A DNA stretch of 64,000 nt, from positions 41,285 to 105,284 of the forward strand of contig JAFGRD010000046.1 in NCBI GenBank assembly GCA_016935315.1, read 5' to 3'. The translations under genes were made by a program, and so were the position numbers. This document shows positions 1 to 8,993 of the stretch, in pieces (within the stretch, counting starts at the first letter, position 1; each line of letters begins with the position of its first letter). The stretch comes from Pirellulales bacterium. Lineage in GTDB: Bacteria; Planctomycetota; Planctomycetia; Pirellulales; Thermoguttaceae. The notes below the pieces were generated by a model. The model was not told the origin of the DNA. It was given only the letters and a program-made list of their open reading frames with translations, and ran no database searches.

Positions 1-67
1 CGCCGTGATACGGAATCTGCCCCCAAGGCTGAACTCTTGCGATTCCAGCTAACGGTTGGCCGAAATG

Positions 68-646
68 CTACGAAAGAGGCACGGCGCGCCGCGGCAGATC
101 GGCGGCGGGATTCGGTACGGCCTTGGCATCTTGCAGCCGAGCCGAATCCTGCGCAAGGACCCTGCAGAGTCCGCTCAGGCCCCGGTGCATCCGGCCGGAA
201 GTCGGGTAGGTCCTGGGCACTTCCTCGGCGGCCGGAGGGCTGGCGGGCACGGGACGCTGGTCCTGGTCCGACGAGGGCAATCCGAGCAACTCGCGAATGA
301 TCGGCTCCAGGCGATTCCAGACGTTGCTCGATTTGAGCACGTAGTACACGCACATCTCGTGACAGCGACGGATGGTTTGCTCGTCGGCCCGACCGGTGAG
401 CATAATGACCGCCGTGGACGAGAGCTCCTTGTCGGCGTGAAGCATCTCGCAAACACTGAGACCGTCTCCGGCCGGCATACCCACGTCGAGACAAACCAGG
501 TCCGGCCGTTCCTGGTGGATCAGCGTCAGTGCGGTCATTGAATCGTAGGCGGTAACGACCCGGGTGCCCAACCGGCAACAGCGCATCTTGAGGACTTCCA
601 CCAGGTCACGATCGTCGTCGGCAATCAGGATGGTCTTGGATGTCAC
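68..646 (-). CDS. Response regulator, single receiver domain with C-terminal extension
   Basis: CheY-like receiver domain in residues 1-125, followed by a Pro/Arg-rich tail of about 65 residues with no recognisable output domain. The acidic pair is in IADDDRD, the phosphoacceptor is Asp54 (VCLDVGMP), and a conserved-type lysine lies in YVLKSS. The start is a GTG 16 bases after the stop of the upstream histidine kinase gene, with a CAGGAG Shine-Dalgarno-like stretch in between, so the two genes very probably form one operon. By family knowledge it would be phosphorylated by the neighbouring kinase and act through protein-protein contacts rather than DNA binding. The target is unknown. The tail is low in complexity and could be partly non-functional. 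Confidence 0.85.
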   Translation of the reverse strand: MTSKTILIADDDRDLVEVLKMRCCRLGTRVVTAYDSMTALTLIHQERPDLVCLDVGMPAGDGLSVCEMLHADKELSSTAVIMLTGRADEQTIRRCHEMCVYYVLKSSNVWNRLEPIIRELLGLPSSDQDQRPVPASPPAAEEVPRTYPTSGRMHRGLSGLCRVLAQDSARLQDAKAVPNPAADLPRRAVPLS

Positions 647-662
647 GGCTGGCTGGCTCCTG

Positions 663-2678
663 CTAGGGCAATCTGCATTGCGAGTGATCGAGGCCGACCA
701 ACGGGAGGCCGGAATAGTCGGGGTTCTGCTCGTCGTGCTGGTGCGTTGACTGCGCGGGCGTCAACAGCGCAGGTTCCTCGATGACCTTGCGCAGCGCACC
801 GACAATCGTGCTGATGTGGCACGGCTTTTGGAGGAAGAAGCGAGCCCCGTGCTCCAGGGCTTGCCGCCGACCCCGGACACTCGCCGAGATCATCACGACG
901 GGAATGTCTTTGGTGCGAGGCTGCTCGGCGAGCCAGATCATGGCGTCCAGGCCGTCCATGCCCGGCATGTAGTTGTCCATCAGAATCACGTCGGGTTGGC
1001 ACTCGCTGGCCCGGCGAATGGCGGACCGACCGTCCAGGGCCGTGAGCACCTCGAACCCGGCCGCCGTCAGGCGGATCTCCAATCCGCGCACCATTTCCGC
1101 GTCGTCGTCGACCACCAGCACCCGGGAGCGCCGAGGTCCGTCTTCCGCCGGCGACGCGGGGCGTTGGACCTGCCGGAGGATTTGGTCGCGCTGCGTATCG
1201 ACGCGCCACGTGCCCAGGGCTTGCAGATCCAGGTCGGGCAACAACCCGCCGGGGCGATTTCGCTTCGATTCGTCCCACGCCTTCCGCACGCGTCTTCGCC
1301 TCCCCTCCACTTCCTGCTCGCGGCAGGCCGTGATGACGAGCCAGCGGTGCGGCAGGACGCGCAGCACCAGGTCGTTTCCGCGAAATGTGTGCTGCAGGAA
1401 CTCGTCGACCACGTTCGACACGGCCGGCTCCAAGGGTGGGGCGGCCGCGGCAACCATCAACGTGGCCCACGGCGGCCCCTCGGAAAGCTGCTCAATCCGC
1501 CGCAGGCACCGGGCCAACAACTCGTCCTGATCGCACGCGGGCACGCTGAACCGGAACGTGCTGCCTCGGCCCGGTTCGCTCTCCACATCGATCTGCCCGA
1601 AGTTCAAGCTCACCAACTCCTTGGCGATGCTCAACCCCAATCCAAACCCTTTGGTGCTGCTGCGGGTGGCGGCCTCTAATTGGTGGAAGCGTTTGAAGAC
1701 CAGTTCGAGGTTCTCCGGGGCGATTCCGGGCCCGTCGTCGGTGACTCCGATCACGACTTCGGGCGCGCTGTCGCAGTGCCGGGCCCAAAGCCTGACCTGC
1801 CCCTCATTGCCGCAGAACTTGATCGCGTTGACGACCAGATTGACGATCACCCGGCCGATCTTGTCCGGATCGCAGAAGACGACGGGCAAGTCGTCTTCCA
1901 GCGAGACGTCCAGCGAAACGCTCTTGATGGCGGCCTTGCGTTGCAGGGTGGAGCGAACGTGCTCGAAGACGTCGGCGATCCTGCATTCCTGCCGCCAGAC
2001 GCTCAGCACGCCGGCTTCCAGCTTGCTGACGTCGAGCATGTCGTCGACAATGATCGCCAGATCGTCGGCCCGATCGTTGACGATATCCAAGAACTCGCGC
2101 TGTTTCTCACTGATCTGGCCCGCCAGACCGTCCCGCATGATGCTGCTGAACTCCTTGATGACCGTCAGCGGCGTGCGGAACTCGTGCGAGACGTGATCCA
2201 CGAATTGGTGGGCCGCCTCGTAGAGTTGGGCCAGGTGCTTGTTCTTCTGGTCCAACAGCTCGTTGGCCGTTTGCAGTTGGACGAGCATCTGCTGACGCCT
2301 TACGGCGTAGCGCAGCACGCGCTGCAGGCTGCTGGGCGTGATCTCTCCTTTGTGCAGGTAATCCTGGGCTCCCTTGGCAATCGCCTCCATGGCCGTCGCG
2401 TCGTCGTCGCCGTCGGTCAAGAGCACCACGGGTGTGGTCGAGTCGGCCTGGCGAATGCCGCAGAGCAACTCCAAGCCGCAGCCGTCCGGCACGCCCAAAT
2501 CCAGCAGAATCGCGTCGAACTCACCGGCAGTCAGAGACTCGCGGGCCGCGGCAAACGAGTCGGCGCGCTTCAACTCGAAGTCGGTGAGAGAGGCTTGCCC
2601 CAGGGCCGACTGGACCAGCCGCACGTCGTCCGGATCGTCCTCGACAAACAGCACGCTCAGATGCGTCTTCGTCATCAT
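663..2678 (-). CDS. Hybrid sensor histidine kinase with N- and C-terminal receiver domains
   Basis: A 671-residue cytoplasmic protein with no membrane segment. Domain order: receiver 1 (residues 6-120, phosphoacceptor Asp60 in ILLDLGVP), coiled linker (130-160), HisKA with the phosphorylated His165 (HVSHEFRTPL), HATPase_c (about 270-380; N box NLVVNAIKF, G boxes DDGPGIA and GFGLGLS), an uncharacterised spacer, and receiver 2 (518-635, Asp568 in ILMDNYMPGMDG). The open frame extends 64 codons further upstream, but homology starts at the paired methionines at 2678/2675, so that start was chosen. The gene precedes the response regulator at 68-646 with a 16-base gap. The two-receiver layout suggests a phosphorelay. 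The last 20 or so residues are encoded by a repeated element (673-745) read in antisense, so the natural C-terminus appears replaced. Confidence 0.9.
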   Translation of the reverse strand: MMTKTHLSVLFVEDDPDDVRLVQSALGQASLTDFELKRADSFAAARESLTAGEFDAILLDLGVPDGCGLELLCGIRQADSTTPVVLLTDGDDDATAMEAIAKGAQDYLHKGEITPSSLQRVLRYAVRRQQMLVQLQTANELLDQKNKHLAQLYEAAHQFVDHVSHEFRTPLTVIKEFSSIMRDGLAGQISEKQREFLDIVNDRADDLAIIVDDMLDVSKLEAGVLSVWRQECRIADVFEHVRSTLQRKAAIKSVSLDVSLEDDLPVVFCDPDKIGRVIVNLVVNAIKFCGNEGQVRLWARHCDSAPEVVIGVTDDGPGIAPENLELVFKRFHQLEAATRSSTKGFGLGLSIAKELVSLNFGQIDVESEPGRGSTFRFSVPACDQDELLARCLRRIEQLSEGPPWATLMVAAAAPPLEPAVSNVVDEFLQHTFRGNDLVLRVLPHRWLVITACREQEVEGRRRRVRKAWDESKRNRPGGLLPDLDLQALGTWRVDTQRDQILRQVQRPASPAEDGPRRSRVLVVDDDAEMVRGLEIRLTAAGFEVLTALDGRSAIRRASECQPDVILMDNYMPGMDGLDAMIWLAEQPRTKDIPVVMISASVRGRRQALEHGARFFLQKPCHISTIVGALRKVIEEPALLTPAQSTHQHDEQNPDYSGLPLVGLDHSQCRLP
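673..745 (+). repeat. Dispersed 73-bp element, copy A
   Basis: One of three gap-free alignable copies (also 25934-26006 on plus and 48044-48116 on minus). Read on this strand it encodes a peptide resembling ALxxIxADQREAGxVG, ending in a stop just downstream. The first 46 bases match copy B closely and the remainder diverges. The histidine kinase gene on the minus strand reads straight through it and stops at 663. Function unknown. Confidence 0.6.
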
Positions 2679-3007
2679 CGCCGCTCGGCAACGGAGTCTT
2701 TCAAGGTTGGGGCAATCTTGGCGAACGGAACACCCGACAAGCGACAAAGGCGTCCGGCTGTCGGCATCCGAGGGGAGGAAGCACGGAGCCGTTCGGACAC
2801 CCGGCGGCCGCGAATTCGGTGTCTCGTTCCGCAGCCCCAACACCAAGATCCTCGCCGACCGCCAATCCAACCAAGCCTACGTCACGCAATGGGTCTCGGC
2901 AAATCTTCCCGCGGGTCGGTTATGCCCGTCGTTCGGAATCGGCCGACTCCGCCGGGCGAGGCCGGCTGCTCTTGGGGGGCCCCGCCGGAAATGCCGGGGT
3001 TCTCGGG
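2679..3007. other. Intergenic region upstream of the histidine kinase gene
   Basis: About 330 bases between the kinase start and the DUF4416 stop, both on minus. A GC-rich hairpin can be drawn around 2978-2997 (CCCCG...CGGGG arms), just past the DUF4416 stop, and could act as a terminator, but it has no T-tract. I see no convincing promoter hexamers and no gene. Confidence 0.4.
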
Positions 3008-3622
3008 CTACCCCGAGCGATCCGCTCGACCTCTCGCGTGGAGGTGCTCCCGGCAGAGCGAAAAGAACTGTTGATAGTCCTCCCGACGATAGTCGGCAAA
3101 GGTCCATTCATGCGACTGCCAGCGACCGTGCCGGTAGTACAGCGTGATCTCGGCGAAGATGCCGCGGGCCAAATAGATCCGATGGGCGTAGTCCTTGGTC
3201 GAGGCCAGCACCAGCTTGCCCAACGTGAGATAGCCCGGGTCGAGGTTCAGCGGCCGCGCTTCCTCGTGGCGGCCCAGGGCGGCGTACTCCTGTTCCCAGC
3301 GGTTGCTTTGCAGCTTGACTTCGGCCAACCGCCGCGGATCGAAGGGCCGGGCGAAGGCGTAGAAGGTCTTCTTCAGCCCCGCCCCCATGGTCGGCTCGTA
3401 ATAGTCGGTCTGGACGAACTCGAACACCTGGCTCTGCAGGGCCACCGGCCCCCAGGCCGCGACAGCCCGATCTCGCGCCCAGGCCAACGCGGCGTCGTGG
3501 CGACTGAAGGCGGCCATCAGCATCAGTGCAGGAGCAGGGAGGGTCGGTTGGCCCATGGCTCGGGGAGCGATCGGTAGTTGCAGGAAGTGTTGCGATTCCT
3601 TCCGGCCGTTTGACACGGTCAT
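3008..3622 (-). CDS. DUF4416 family protein
   Basis: About 204 residues. The core matches the DUF4416 family: FEFVQTDYYEPTMGAGLKK near residue 70, then EVKLQSNRWEQEY, then LNLDPGYLTLGKLVLAST and YAHRIYLARGIFAEITLYY, and near the end a WTFADYR segment. The family is widespread in Planctomycetes and some other bacteria and has no established biochemical function; no enzyme motif is evident. The start is uncertain: ATG at 3622 gives 22 extra residues, while ATG at 3556 (MGQPTL) begins closer to the conserved core. Neither has a clear Shine-Dalgarno. It is divergent from the sulfatase gene, with about 67 bases between them. Confidence 0.85.
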   Translation of the reverse strand: MTVSNGRKESQHFLQLPIAPRAMGQPTLPAPALMLMAAFSRHDAALAWARDRAVAAWGPVALQSQVFEFVQTDYYEPTMGAGLKKTFYAFARPFDPRRLAEVKLQSNRWEQEYAALGRHEEARPLNLDPGYLTLGKLVLASTKDYAHRIYLARGIFAEITLYYRHGRWQSHEWTFADYRREDYQQFFSLCREHLHARGRADRSG

Positions 3623-3689
3623 CGCACCATTCTACCATGGAGCTAGATTCCTGCCAGCGTGCTGCCAGTTCCAGTCCGGGAGATCCATT

Positions 3690-5096
3690 GTGCGACTCGA
3701 TTCGACCATTGTTGCGTGGACTCTTTCCGTGCTGTCTGTCTCCGTGTTGTCCTTCGCGGCCGCGGCCGGCGAGAGCGCCCCACCCAGGCCCAACGTCCTG
3801 CTGATCCTCGTCGACGATCTCGGCTATGGCGATCTGAGCAGCTACGGGGCGACCGATCTGCAGACGCCGCACATCGATCGGCTGGTCAGCCGCGGCATGC
3901 GGTTCTCGGCCTTCTATGCCAACTGCACCGTCTGCTCGCCAACCCGGGCGGCGCTGCTCTCCGGGCGGTATCCCGACACGGTCGGCGTGCCGGGGGTGAT
4001 TCGCACGTATCCCCACAACTCCTGGGGGCTGCTCAGTCGCGACGCCGTTCTGCTGCCGGCCGCGTTGAAGACCGTTGGTTACCGCACGGCCATGTTCGGC
4101 AAATGGCATTTGGGCCTCGGCGAGCCGAACTTGCCGAACCTTCGCGGCTTCGACTTCTTCCACGGCTTTTTGGGCGACATGATGGACGATTACTGGCGCC
4201 ACCGCCGCGAGGGGCAGAACTACATGCGGCAAAACGACCAGGCCATCGATCCCGAGGGTCACGCCACCGACCTGTTCACGGATGGGACCTGCCGATACCT
4301 GAGAGAACGCGGGGATACGAAACCGTTCTTCATCTACCTGGCCTACAATGCCCCGCACTTCCCCATTCAGCCGCCCGAGGACTGGCTCGACCGCTATCGG
4401 GCCAGGCATCCCGACGTCGCGGAGAAGCGGGCGAGGAATTGTGCGTTCATCGAACACCTCGACGACGGCGTGGGCAAGGTGCTTCGGGCGCTGGAGGAGG
4501 CCGGTCACGCGGGCCGTACGCTGGTGCTGTTTACCAGCGACAACGGCGGCTCGCTGCCGCATGCCCAGAGCAACGGTTGGCTCAACGGCGGCAAGCAGGA
4601 CATGCTCGAAGGGGGCATCCGCGTGCCGATGTGTGCGGTTTGGCCCGGCCAAATCCAGCCCGGCTCCCGCACGGATCGGGTTGCCTTGACGATGGACCTG
4701 TACGCGACGATTTGCGACGCGGCGGGAGCCGGCTACGACCAGTCGATCGACGGCCGCTCGATCTTGCCGACCTTGTTGGGCCGCCCGCAACCGCCCGAAG
4801 ATCGCTATCTGGTGTGGGTCCGCCTGGAAGGCGGCCGGCGCTATCACGGCACGCCCTACTACTGCGTCCGCCACGGCGACTGGAAGCTGCTGCAAAACGA
4901 CCCGGACGAGCCGATGCGGATGTATAACCTCAAGGACGACCCGAAGGAGACGATCGACGTTTCCCAGGAGCATCCCCAGATCCGCGCGGAGCTCGTCGAG
5001 GCCCTCGAGGCCCACATCGAACGCTACCGCGAGGTTCCTTACCGCCTTCCCGACGGCACGGGGCCTGGAGAGATCGGACAGCCCCGCGCGCAGTGA
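3690..5096 (+). CDS. Secreted sulfatase (arylsulfatase family)
   Basis: A 468-residue alkaline-phosphatase-fold sulfatase. The signal peptide covers about residues 5-26 (IVAWTLSVLSVSVLSFAAAA). Metal-binding aspartates are in LVDDLGYGD (42-43), and the cysteine converted to formylglycine is Cys82 in CSPTRAALLSGR, the classic C-x-P-x-R motif. Further active-site motifs are FGKWHLG and FTSDNGG. The C-terminal part has the usual GDWKLL and LYNL-like segments. GTG at 3690 was chosen because a GGGAG stretch lies 7 bases upstream and the signal peptide follows directly; the open frame runs further upstream without homology. The likely substrate is a sulfated polysaccharide, as for most planctomycete sulfatases. 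Maturation needs a true FGE elsewhere in the genome, because the neighbouring FGE-fold protein lacks the catalytic cysteines. Confidence 0.92.
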   Translation: MRLDSTIVAWTLSVLSVSVLSFAAAAGESAPPRPNVLLILVDDLGYGDLSSYGATDLQTPHIDRLVSRGMRFSAFYANCTVCSPTRAALLSGRYPDTVGVPGVIRTYPHNSWGLLSRDAVLLPAALKTVGYRTAMFGKWHLGLGEPNLPNLRGFDFFHGFLGDMMDDYWRHRREGQNYMRQNDQAIDPEGHATDLFTDGTCRYLRERGDTKPFFIYLAYNAPHFPIQPPEDWLDRYRARHPDVAEKRARNCAFIEHLDDGVGKVLRALEEAGHAGRTLVLFTSDNGGSLPHAQSNGWLNGGKQDMLEGGIRVPMCAVWPGQIQPGSRTDRVALTMDLYATICDAAGAGYDQSIDGRSILPTLLGRPQPPEDRYLVWVRLEGGRRYHGTPYYCVRHGDWKLLQNDPDEPMRMYNLKDDPKETIDVSQEHPQIRAELVEALEAHIERYREVPYRLPDGTGPGEIGQPRAQ

Positions 5097-5196
5097 TTCA
5101 ACGGCCGACGGAAGAGTCGTTCGCAGCCGGCTGGAAGGGACCAAAGCCCGGAATATGTGCGCGGCCTGTGCGGAACTCGTGACGTGAGACGCCGTT

Positions 5197-6111
5197 CTAT
5201 TCCGCCGGCTTGACGCAACGGAAGCCGATGTGCTGTGAGGTTTCTTCAGGCAGGCGTTTGCCCCGGGCGGAAACGTGGTGGCCGAGACGGAAGTTCTCCG
5301 GCGAAAGCCACGACCCGCCCCGCTGAACCTTGAGCTGTCCCTTTTCCGGTCCGGGCGGATTCTCCCGACGGCTGTCTCGATAGTAGTCTTCGCCGTACCA
5401 GTCGGCACACCACTCCCAAACATTGCCCGCGACGTCGTACAAGCCGAATCGGTTGGGCGGATACGACCGGACGGGAGCAAGCCAGGCATATCCGTCGGCG
5501 GCCGGTTTGTCGTCGTGCTGCCAGTAGTTGGCTTGGTAGCGGCCGTCGATCAACTCCTCCCGTCCCCAAGGATAATCGGCGTCGCGCAGCCCGGCCCGGG
5601 CGCCATATTCCCACTGGGCCTCGGTCGGCAATTGCTTGCCGGCCCATTTGGCATAGGCCTCGGCGTCGTACCACGAGACGTGGACGACCGGATAGTTTTC
5701 GCGGCCGTCGGTCGACGTGTGCGGCCCGGCCGGATGACGCCAATCCGCCCCCTCGCACTTCAGCCATCTCTTCTGCTTCTGATCGTAAACGTTCGACCAG
5801 CCGCGTTGTTCGGCCGTGGTGATGCAGCCGGTCTCGGCCACGAATCGGGCGAACTGGCCGTTGGTCACTTCGTGCTCGTCCATGGCGAACGGTCGCAGGC
5901 AGACCTCGTGGACGGGCTGCCGGTCGGCGTAGAGCCGGTTGCCCATCCGAAACGTCCCGCCGGCCAAACGCACCATCCGGCCGATGGGACGCGGCGCTGG
6001 GGGCGAGTCGTCTGCCGGGCCGTCGCGACGGAATATGCCCAATGCCCACGCCGCCGAGACGCCGGCAGCTACCAGCAGGGCACCCGCAACGGTTTTTCTG
6101 ACTTTGGCCAT
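5197..6111 (-). CDS. Membrane-anchored FGE-sulfatase-domain protein lacking catalytic cysteines
   Basis: A 304-residue protein with an N-terminal transmembrane anchor (about residues 6-26) followed by a formylglycine-generating-enzyme fold (SUMF1/EgtB superfamily). Family motifs are GGTFRMGN, EVTNGQFARFV, PVVHVSWYDAEAYAKWAGK, LPTEAQWEYGARAG, DVAGNVWEWCADWYG and RGGSW, ending in IGFRC. In active aerobic FGEs the segment after RGGSW carries two cysteines; here it reads LSPENFR with none, so it is unlikely to oxidise sulfatase cysteines and may be a binding or structural module. ATG at 6111 is preceded by GGAGGT 6 bases upstream. It lies 35 bases behind the rhomboid gene, probably in one operon, and converges with the sulfatase. 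Confidence 0.85.
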   Translation of the reverse strand: MAKVRKTVAGALLVAAGVSAAWALGIFRRDGPADDSPPAPRPIGRMVRLAGGTFRMGNRLYADRQPVHEVCLRPFAMDEHEVTNGQFARFVAETGCITTAEQRGWSNVYDQKQKRWLKCEGADWRHPAGPHTSTDGRENYPVVHVSWYDAEAYAKWAGKQLPTEAQWEYGARAGLRDADYPWGREELIDGRYQANYWQHDDKPAADGYAWLAPVRSYPPNRFGLYDVAGNVWEWCADWYGEDYYRDSRRENPPGPEKGQLKVQRGGSWLSPENFRLGHHVSARGKRLPEETSQHIGFRCVKPAE

Positions 6112-6146
6112 GGGCAAACCTCCATGCCTGCGCGGTGCCGATCGGC

Positions 6147-7040
6147 TCATTCCCGCCGTCGCTTCTGATACTCCCGGCTGGCCGTCTCCAGGACGCGGCG
6201 TTCTTTGCGGCTGAGGCTGCTTTCGCCCTGGTTGTGGATTTTCTCCAGGATCCGATCCACCTCTCTGGCCAAATCGGTTTCTTCTCGTCGCGGATTGTGG
6301 ACGCGCAACCGGGGACGCCGCTTGAAGCCCGACCAACGGAACCGCCCTTCGGTCAGCCGGCTGAGCTTCCAGCCGAACTGAAAGTAGGCAAAGGCAAACG
6401 CGGCGCCGGCCAGATGGACGCCGTAGGCGACGTGGCCCGGGCCGGTCGAGCCGGTGGCGCCCAGCACGTCGCCGACGACCACCATTACGCCGACCACCCA
6501 GGCGGGCACGGGCAACACGAAGAACAGCAGCAGCATCCGCCGGGGGAAGTTCAGCGCAAAGAGAACCACGATTCCGGCCACGGCCCCGGAGGCCCCCAGC
6601 ATGCGGATCTCGGGACTGGCCGGCGCGCCGGTGAGCTTGTTGACGATGGCCCAACTCACCGAGCCGACGACCAGCAGGACCAGATAGAGCTGCAAGAACT
6701 CCTTGCGACCCAGCAGATCCTCGACGTCGCGTCCCAGGAACCAGAGGGCCAGCATGTTGAACAGGACGTGGCCGGGCGAAGCGGCGTGGGCAAATCCGTA
6801 GGTGAGAAACTGCCACCAGTACAGCGGATGCGTCAAGGTGGCCGCCGAAACGGCCAGATGGTCCGTAAGCCAATAGCCGACGATGTTGCCCCCAAGGGGG
6901 GCCTTTTGCGCCGGCGTGAAGGCGGAAACGAGATAGACCGCCACGTTGATCAGGATCAGAATACCGACCATGCTCCGCGGCGCGCGGATCGAGAATGCCG
7001 GTTGTTCGGGGCGGTAGTAGTCTCGGTCGTGGATGCCCAT
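6147..7040 (-). CDS. Rhomboid family intramembrane serine protease
   Basis: A 297-residue polytopic membrane protein. The rhomboid core spans residues 22-225 with about six hydrophobic helices. The catalytic Ser151 lies in GASGAVAG and His209 in GVHLAGAA; the helix-2 motif HVLFNMLALWFLG (His91, Asn95) is intact, so activity is expected. The C-terminal 70 residues are soluble, basic and predicted helical (REVDRILEKI, LSRKERRVLE), matching the small cytoplasmic tail domain common in rhomboids of Planctomycetes and Bacteroidetes. ATG at 7040 (MGIHDRDYY) was chosen over an upstream in-frame codon because homology begins there. It is followed by the FGE-fold gene in the same direction. Natural substrates are unknown. 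Confidence 0.9.
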   Translation of the reverse strand: MGIHDRDYYRPEQPAFSIRAPRSMVGILILINVAVYLVSAFTPAQKAPLGGNIVGYWLTDHLAVSAATLTHPLYWWQFLTYGFAHAASPGHVLFNMLALWFLGRDVEDLLGRKEFLQLYLVLLVVGSVSWAIVNKLTGAPASPEIRMLGASGAVAGIVVLFALNFPRRMLLLFFVLPVPAWVVGVMVVVGDVLGATGSTGPGHVAYGVHLAGAAFAFAYFQFGWKLSRLTEGRFRWSGFKRRPRLRVHNPRREETDLAREVDRILEKIHNQGESSLSRKERRVLETASREYQKRRRE

Positions 7041-7281
7041 AGTCGTCTTCGCACGGCGGCGGAAGGGCCGCTGGTCACGATCGTTTTCGGCAAAACCGTG
7101 CCGGATTGCTGAGCCCAAATCAGCTTCCGATGGAGGCTCGGCCGCGCCCCCTGGTGCGGCTGCCGCCCTGCTCGGATGGGAGGCTCGTGTGGTCTACGTG
7201 GACGGACACCCCCGCCGCAGGAACCTCTGTACCGTAAGAACCTTCCTATTCCCGCTCGGCTGCCCCCGCCCATCCATTACG

Positions 7282-8535
7282 TCAGTTGGGTGCGGCGCCG
7301 CCCTGGGCCATCCCGCGGGTGCGCTGATCGATCTGCCGCGCGGCGTCCAACTGGATACGAGCGATTTCCCCGGCAACGGCCTTGTTGTAGGCAATCGTCT
7401 GGGCGATCAAGTCCTGGCGTGCCTTCAACTCGGCCTCCAGCGTGCGCTGGTGGCGAACGGCTGTGTCCCGCTCGTAGATCGCCTCGGTCAACTCGCGGTC
7501 TACCCGGTCCTTTTCGTCCATGCGGGCCTTCAGATGGGCCTGGGCGTTGTCGCGTGCGTTGACCATATACTCGCGGTCTCGGGTGGCCGAGGCGATGCGG
7601 TCGACCATATCCGTGCGCTGCATGTGGAAATCCTTGAACAGGACTTCGTAATCGTGCAGCGGCCGCATGTATCGGCCCTCGCCGTTTACCACTTCCTGCT
7701 CGTGGATCTCCGCCACGACGACTTCATTGCCGGCTTGGTCTTCGTAGACGATCTCTCCCTTGTCGTTGACCGATTTCACCCGCACCACGTGCCCTTGCTC
7801 ATCCTCGTAGACGACCTTCCCGTTCTCGTCCACGACCACCAGGCGGCCGGTCAGTCCCGCGGCGGCCATCTCCTCGGTGGTCATGATCTGGCCGTCGTGG
7901 ACGTACTCCGTAAGACCTTCCTCGGGCAACAAGGCAGCCAACCGGGCTTCCTCCATGCCGGCAAACACGTCGTGGCTGTCGACCGGCATGATCTCGTAAA
8001 GCGCCCAAGGTCCCTGGCTGCCGGTCAAACGCTGTAGCTCCTGATCGTTCATCTTCATCGACGGCGCCAACTGCACCTGCTTGTCGGCCACGTCGGTCAC
8101 GAGAAACTCCCCGATATATTGGCCGCCCTGGCCGAGATTGGCCGGATCGGCTTCGGCCTCTTCAAATACGTACAAGACGGTATTGGCGCCGATGCGATGC
8201 GGATCGGGCAAGCCGGTGGTCACCAGCACTCTGCCGGTCTGTGGGTCTGCCTGTTGTGGCGTGCAGTTCATCCAAACGCGCCCCCGGTCAATGAGCAGCT
8301 TGTGCAGTTCCAGGCGGAGCCGCTTGGTCCCCATCTTGCCACCGGCGCCTTCTTCGTCGCCGTTGGCTTCCTCCAACAAGTAGTTCTCGTTCTCCAGCCG
8401 CGCGATCTCCTGCTCGTGCTTCTGGGCGAGCGTGCACCAGTGCTGGTGGGTCTTCAGCGTTCGCGCCGCCATATAGAAGAAAGGCAGCAGGGCGACGAAG
8501 ATCAATCCGATCAGGATCTTGTTCCAGATGCTCAT
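7282..8535 (-). CDS. Planctomycete membrane-anchored coiled-coil protein, unknown function
   Basis: A 417-residue protein with one N-terminal transmembrane helix (about residues 5-25, ILIGLIFVALLPFFY) followed by a coiled coil (35-60), a globular middle (about 75-200), an acidic stretch with two near-repeats (GKVVYEDEQGHVV and GEIVYEDQAGNEVV, about 240-275) and a long C-terminal coiled coil rich in Arg/Asp/Glu. No enzyme motif was recognised. The ATG at 8535 starts the hydrophobic segment; the open frame further upstream looks non-coding. A near-consensus sigma-70 promoter lies about 100 bases upstream (8639-8667). Similar anchored coiled-coil proteins are seen in other planctomycetes but have no assigned role. 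Confidence 0.7.
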   Translation of the reverse strand: MSIWNKILIGLIFVALLPFFYMAARTLKTHQHWCTLAQKHEQEIARLENENYLLEEANGDEEGAGGKMGTKRLRLELHKLLIDRGRVWMNCTPQQADPQTGRVLVTTGLPDPHRIGANTVLYVFEEAEADPANLGQGGQYIGEFLVTDVADKQVQLAPSMKMNDQELQRLTGSQGPWALYEIMPVDSHDVFAGMEEARLAALLPEEGLTEYVHDGQIMTTEEMAAAGLTGRLVVVDENGKVVYEDEQGHVVRVKSVNDKGEIVYEDQAGNEVVVAEIHEQEVVNGEGRYMRPLHDYEVLFKDFHMQRTDMVDRIASATRDREYMVNARDNAQAHLKARMDEKDRVDRELTEAIYERDTAVRHQRTLEAELKARQDLIAQTIAYNKAVAGEIARIQLDAARQIDQRTRGMAQGGAAPN

Positions 8536-8993
8536 GCGACTCAGACCGTCTGCTTCGACTCGGTTCCGGGGCCCGGATGCGGCGGAGGTCTTCTCCGCCG
8601 GCGCAGGGTGCCATTTTGCGCGCAAACCCTTAATCTCCATGATATTCGGGCCTTGGGCGGGTGTCAAGATCCTGCCGAACGTTCGCAACCTGTGCCCCCG
8701 GCCTGCACAGGACCGCCGGCCGCGCGTGGCTTTGCGAGGCCGGTGAAAGGGCCTTTCCAAATCCCCCCAGGGCCTCGCCTCGCCCGCACGATCGCTGCAA
8801 TCGTTAAAGTCTGAGTGTTTTGCGGCCGAAAGGTTAATTGACTCGTATCTCCCATTTTCCGTGTTTTCGCGGTTCGCCCGCCGCCCGGGCGGGGAGCAAG
8901 GCGGCAGGCCAACCATAAACCGCCTTTTTCCAACAGGTTGCGCCTCTCCGAGCGAAAACGCCCGACGGTGATCTCGAAGGGGCAGGCCACCGC
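8536..8993. other. Divergent intergenic region
   Basis: About 460 bases between the coiled-coil gene (minus) and the TolC-like gene (plus). It contains the minus-strand promoter at 8639-8667. The remainder is GC-rich up to about 8800 and more balanced around 8810-8870. No convincing plus-strand promoter and no further gene were found. Confidence 0.5.
8639..8667 (-). promoter_or_regulatory. Sigma-70-type promoter for the coiled-coil protein gene
   Basis: On the minus strand a perfect -35 box TTGACA (8667-8662) is separated by 17 bases from a -10 box TATCAT (8644-8639), which matches five of six consensus positions. Transcription would start near 8632, leaving a leader of about 97 bases before the ATG at 8535. 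Assigned from the sequence match only. Confidence 0.6.

Noticed and set aside
3108..5489. Long minus-strand open frame opposite the sulfatase
   Set aside because: Antisense shadow of a convincing sulfatase with an intact active site.
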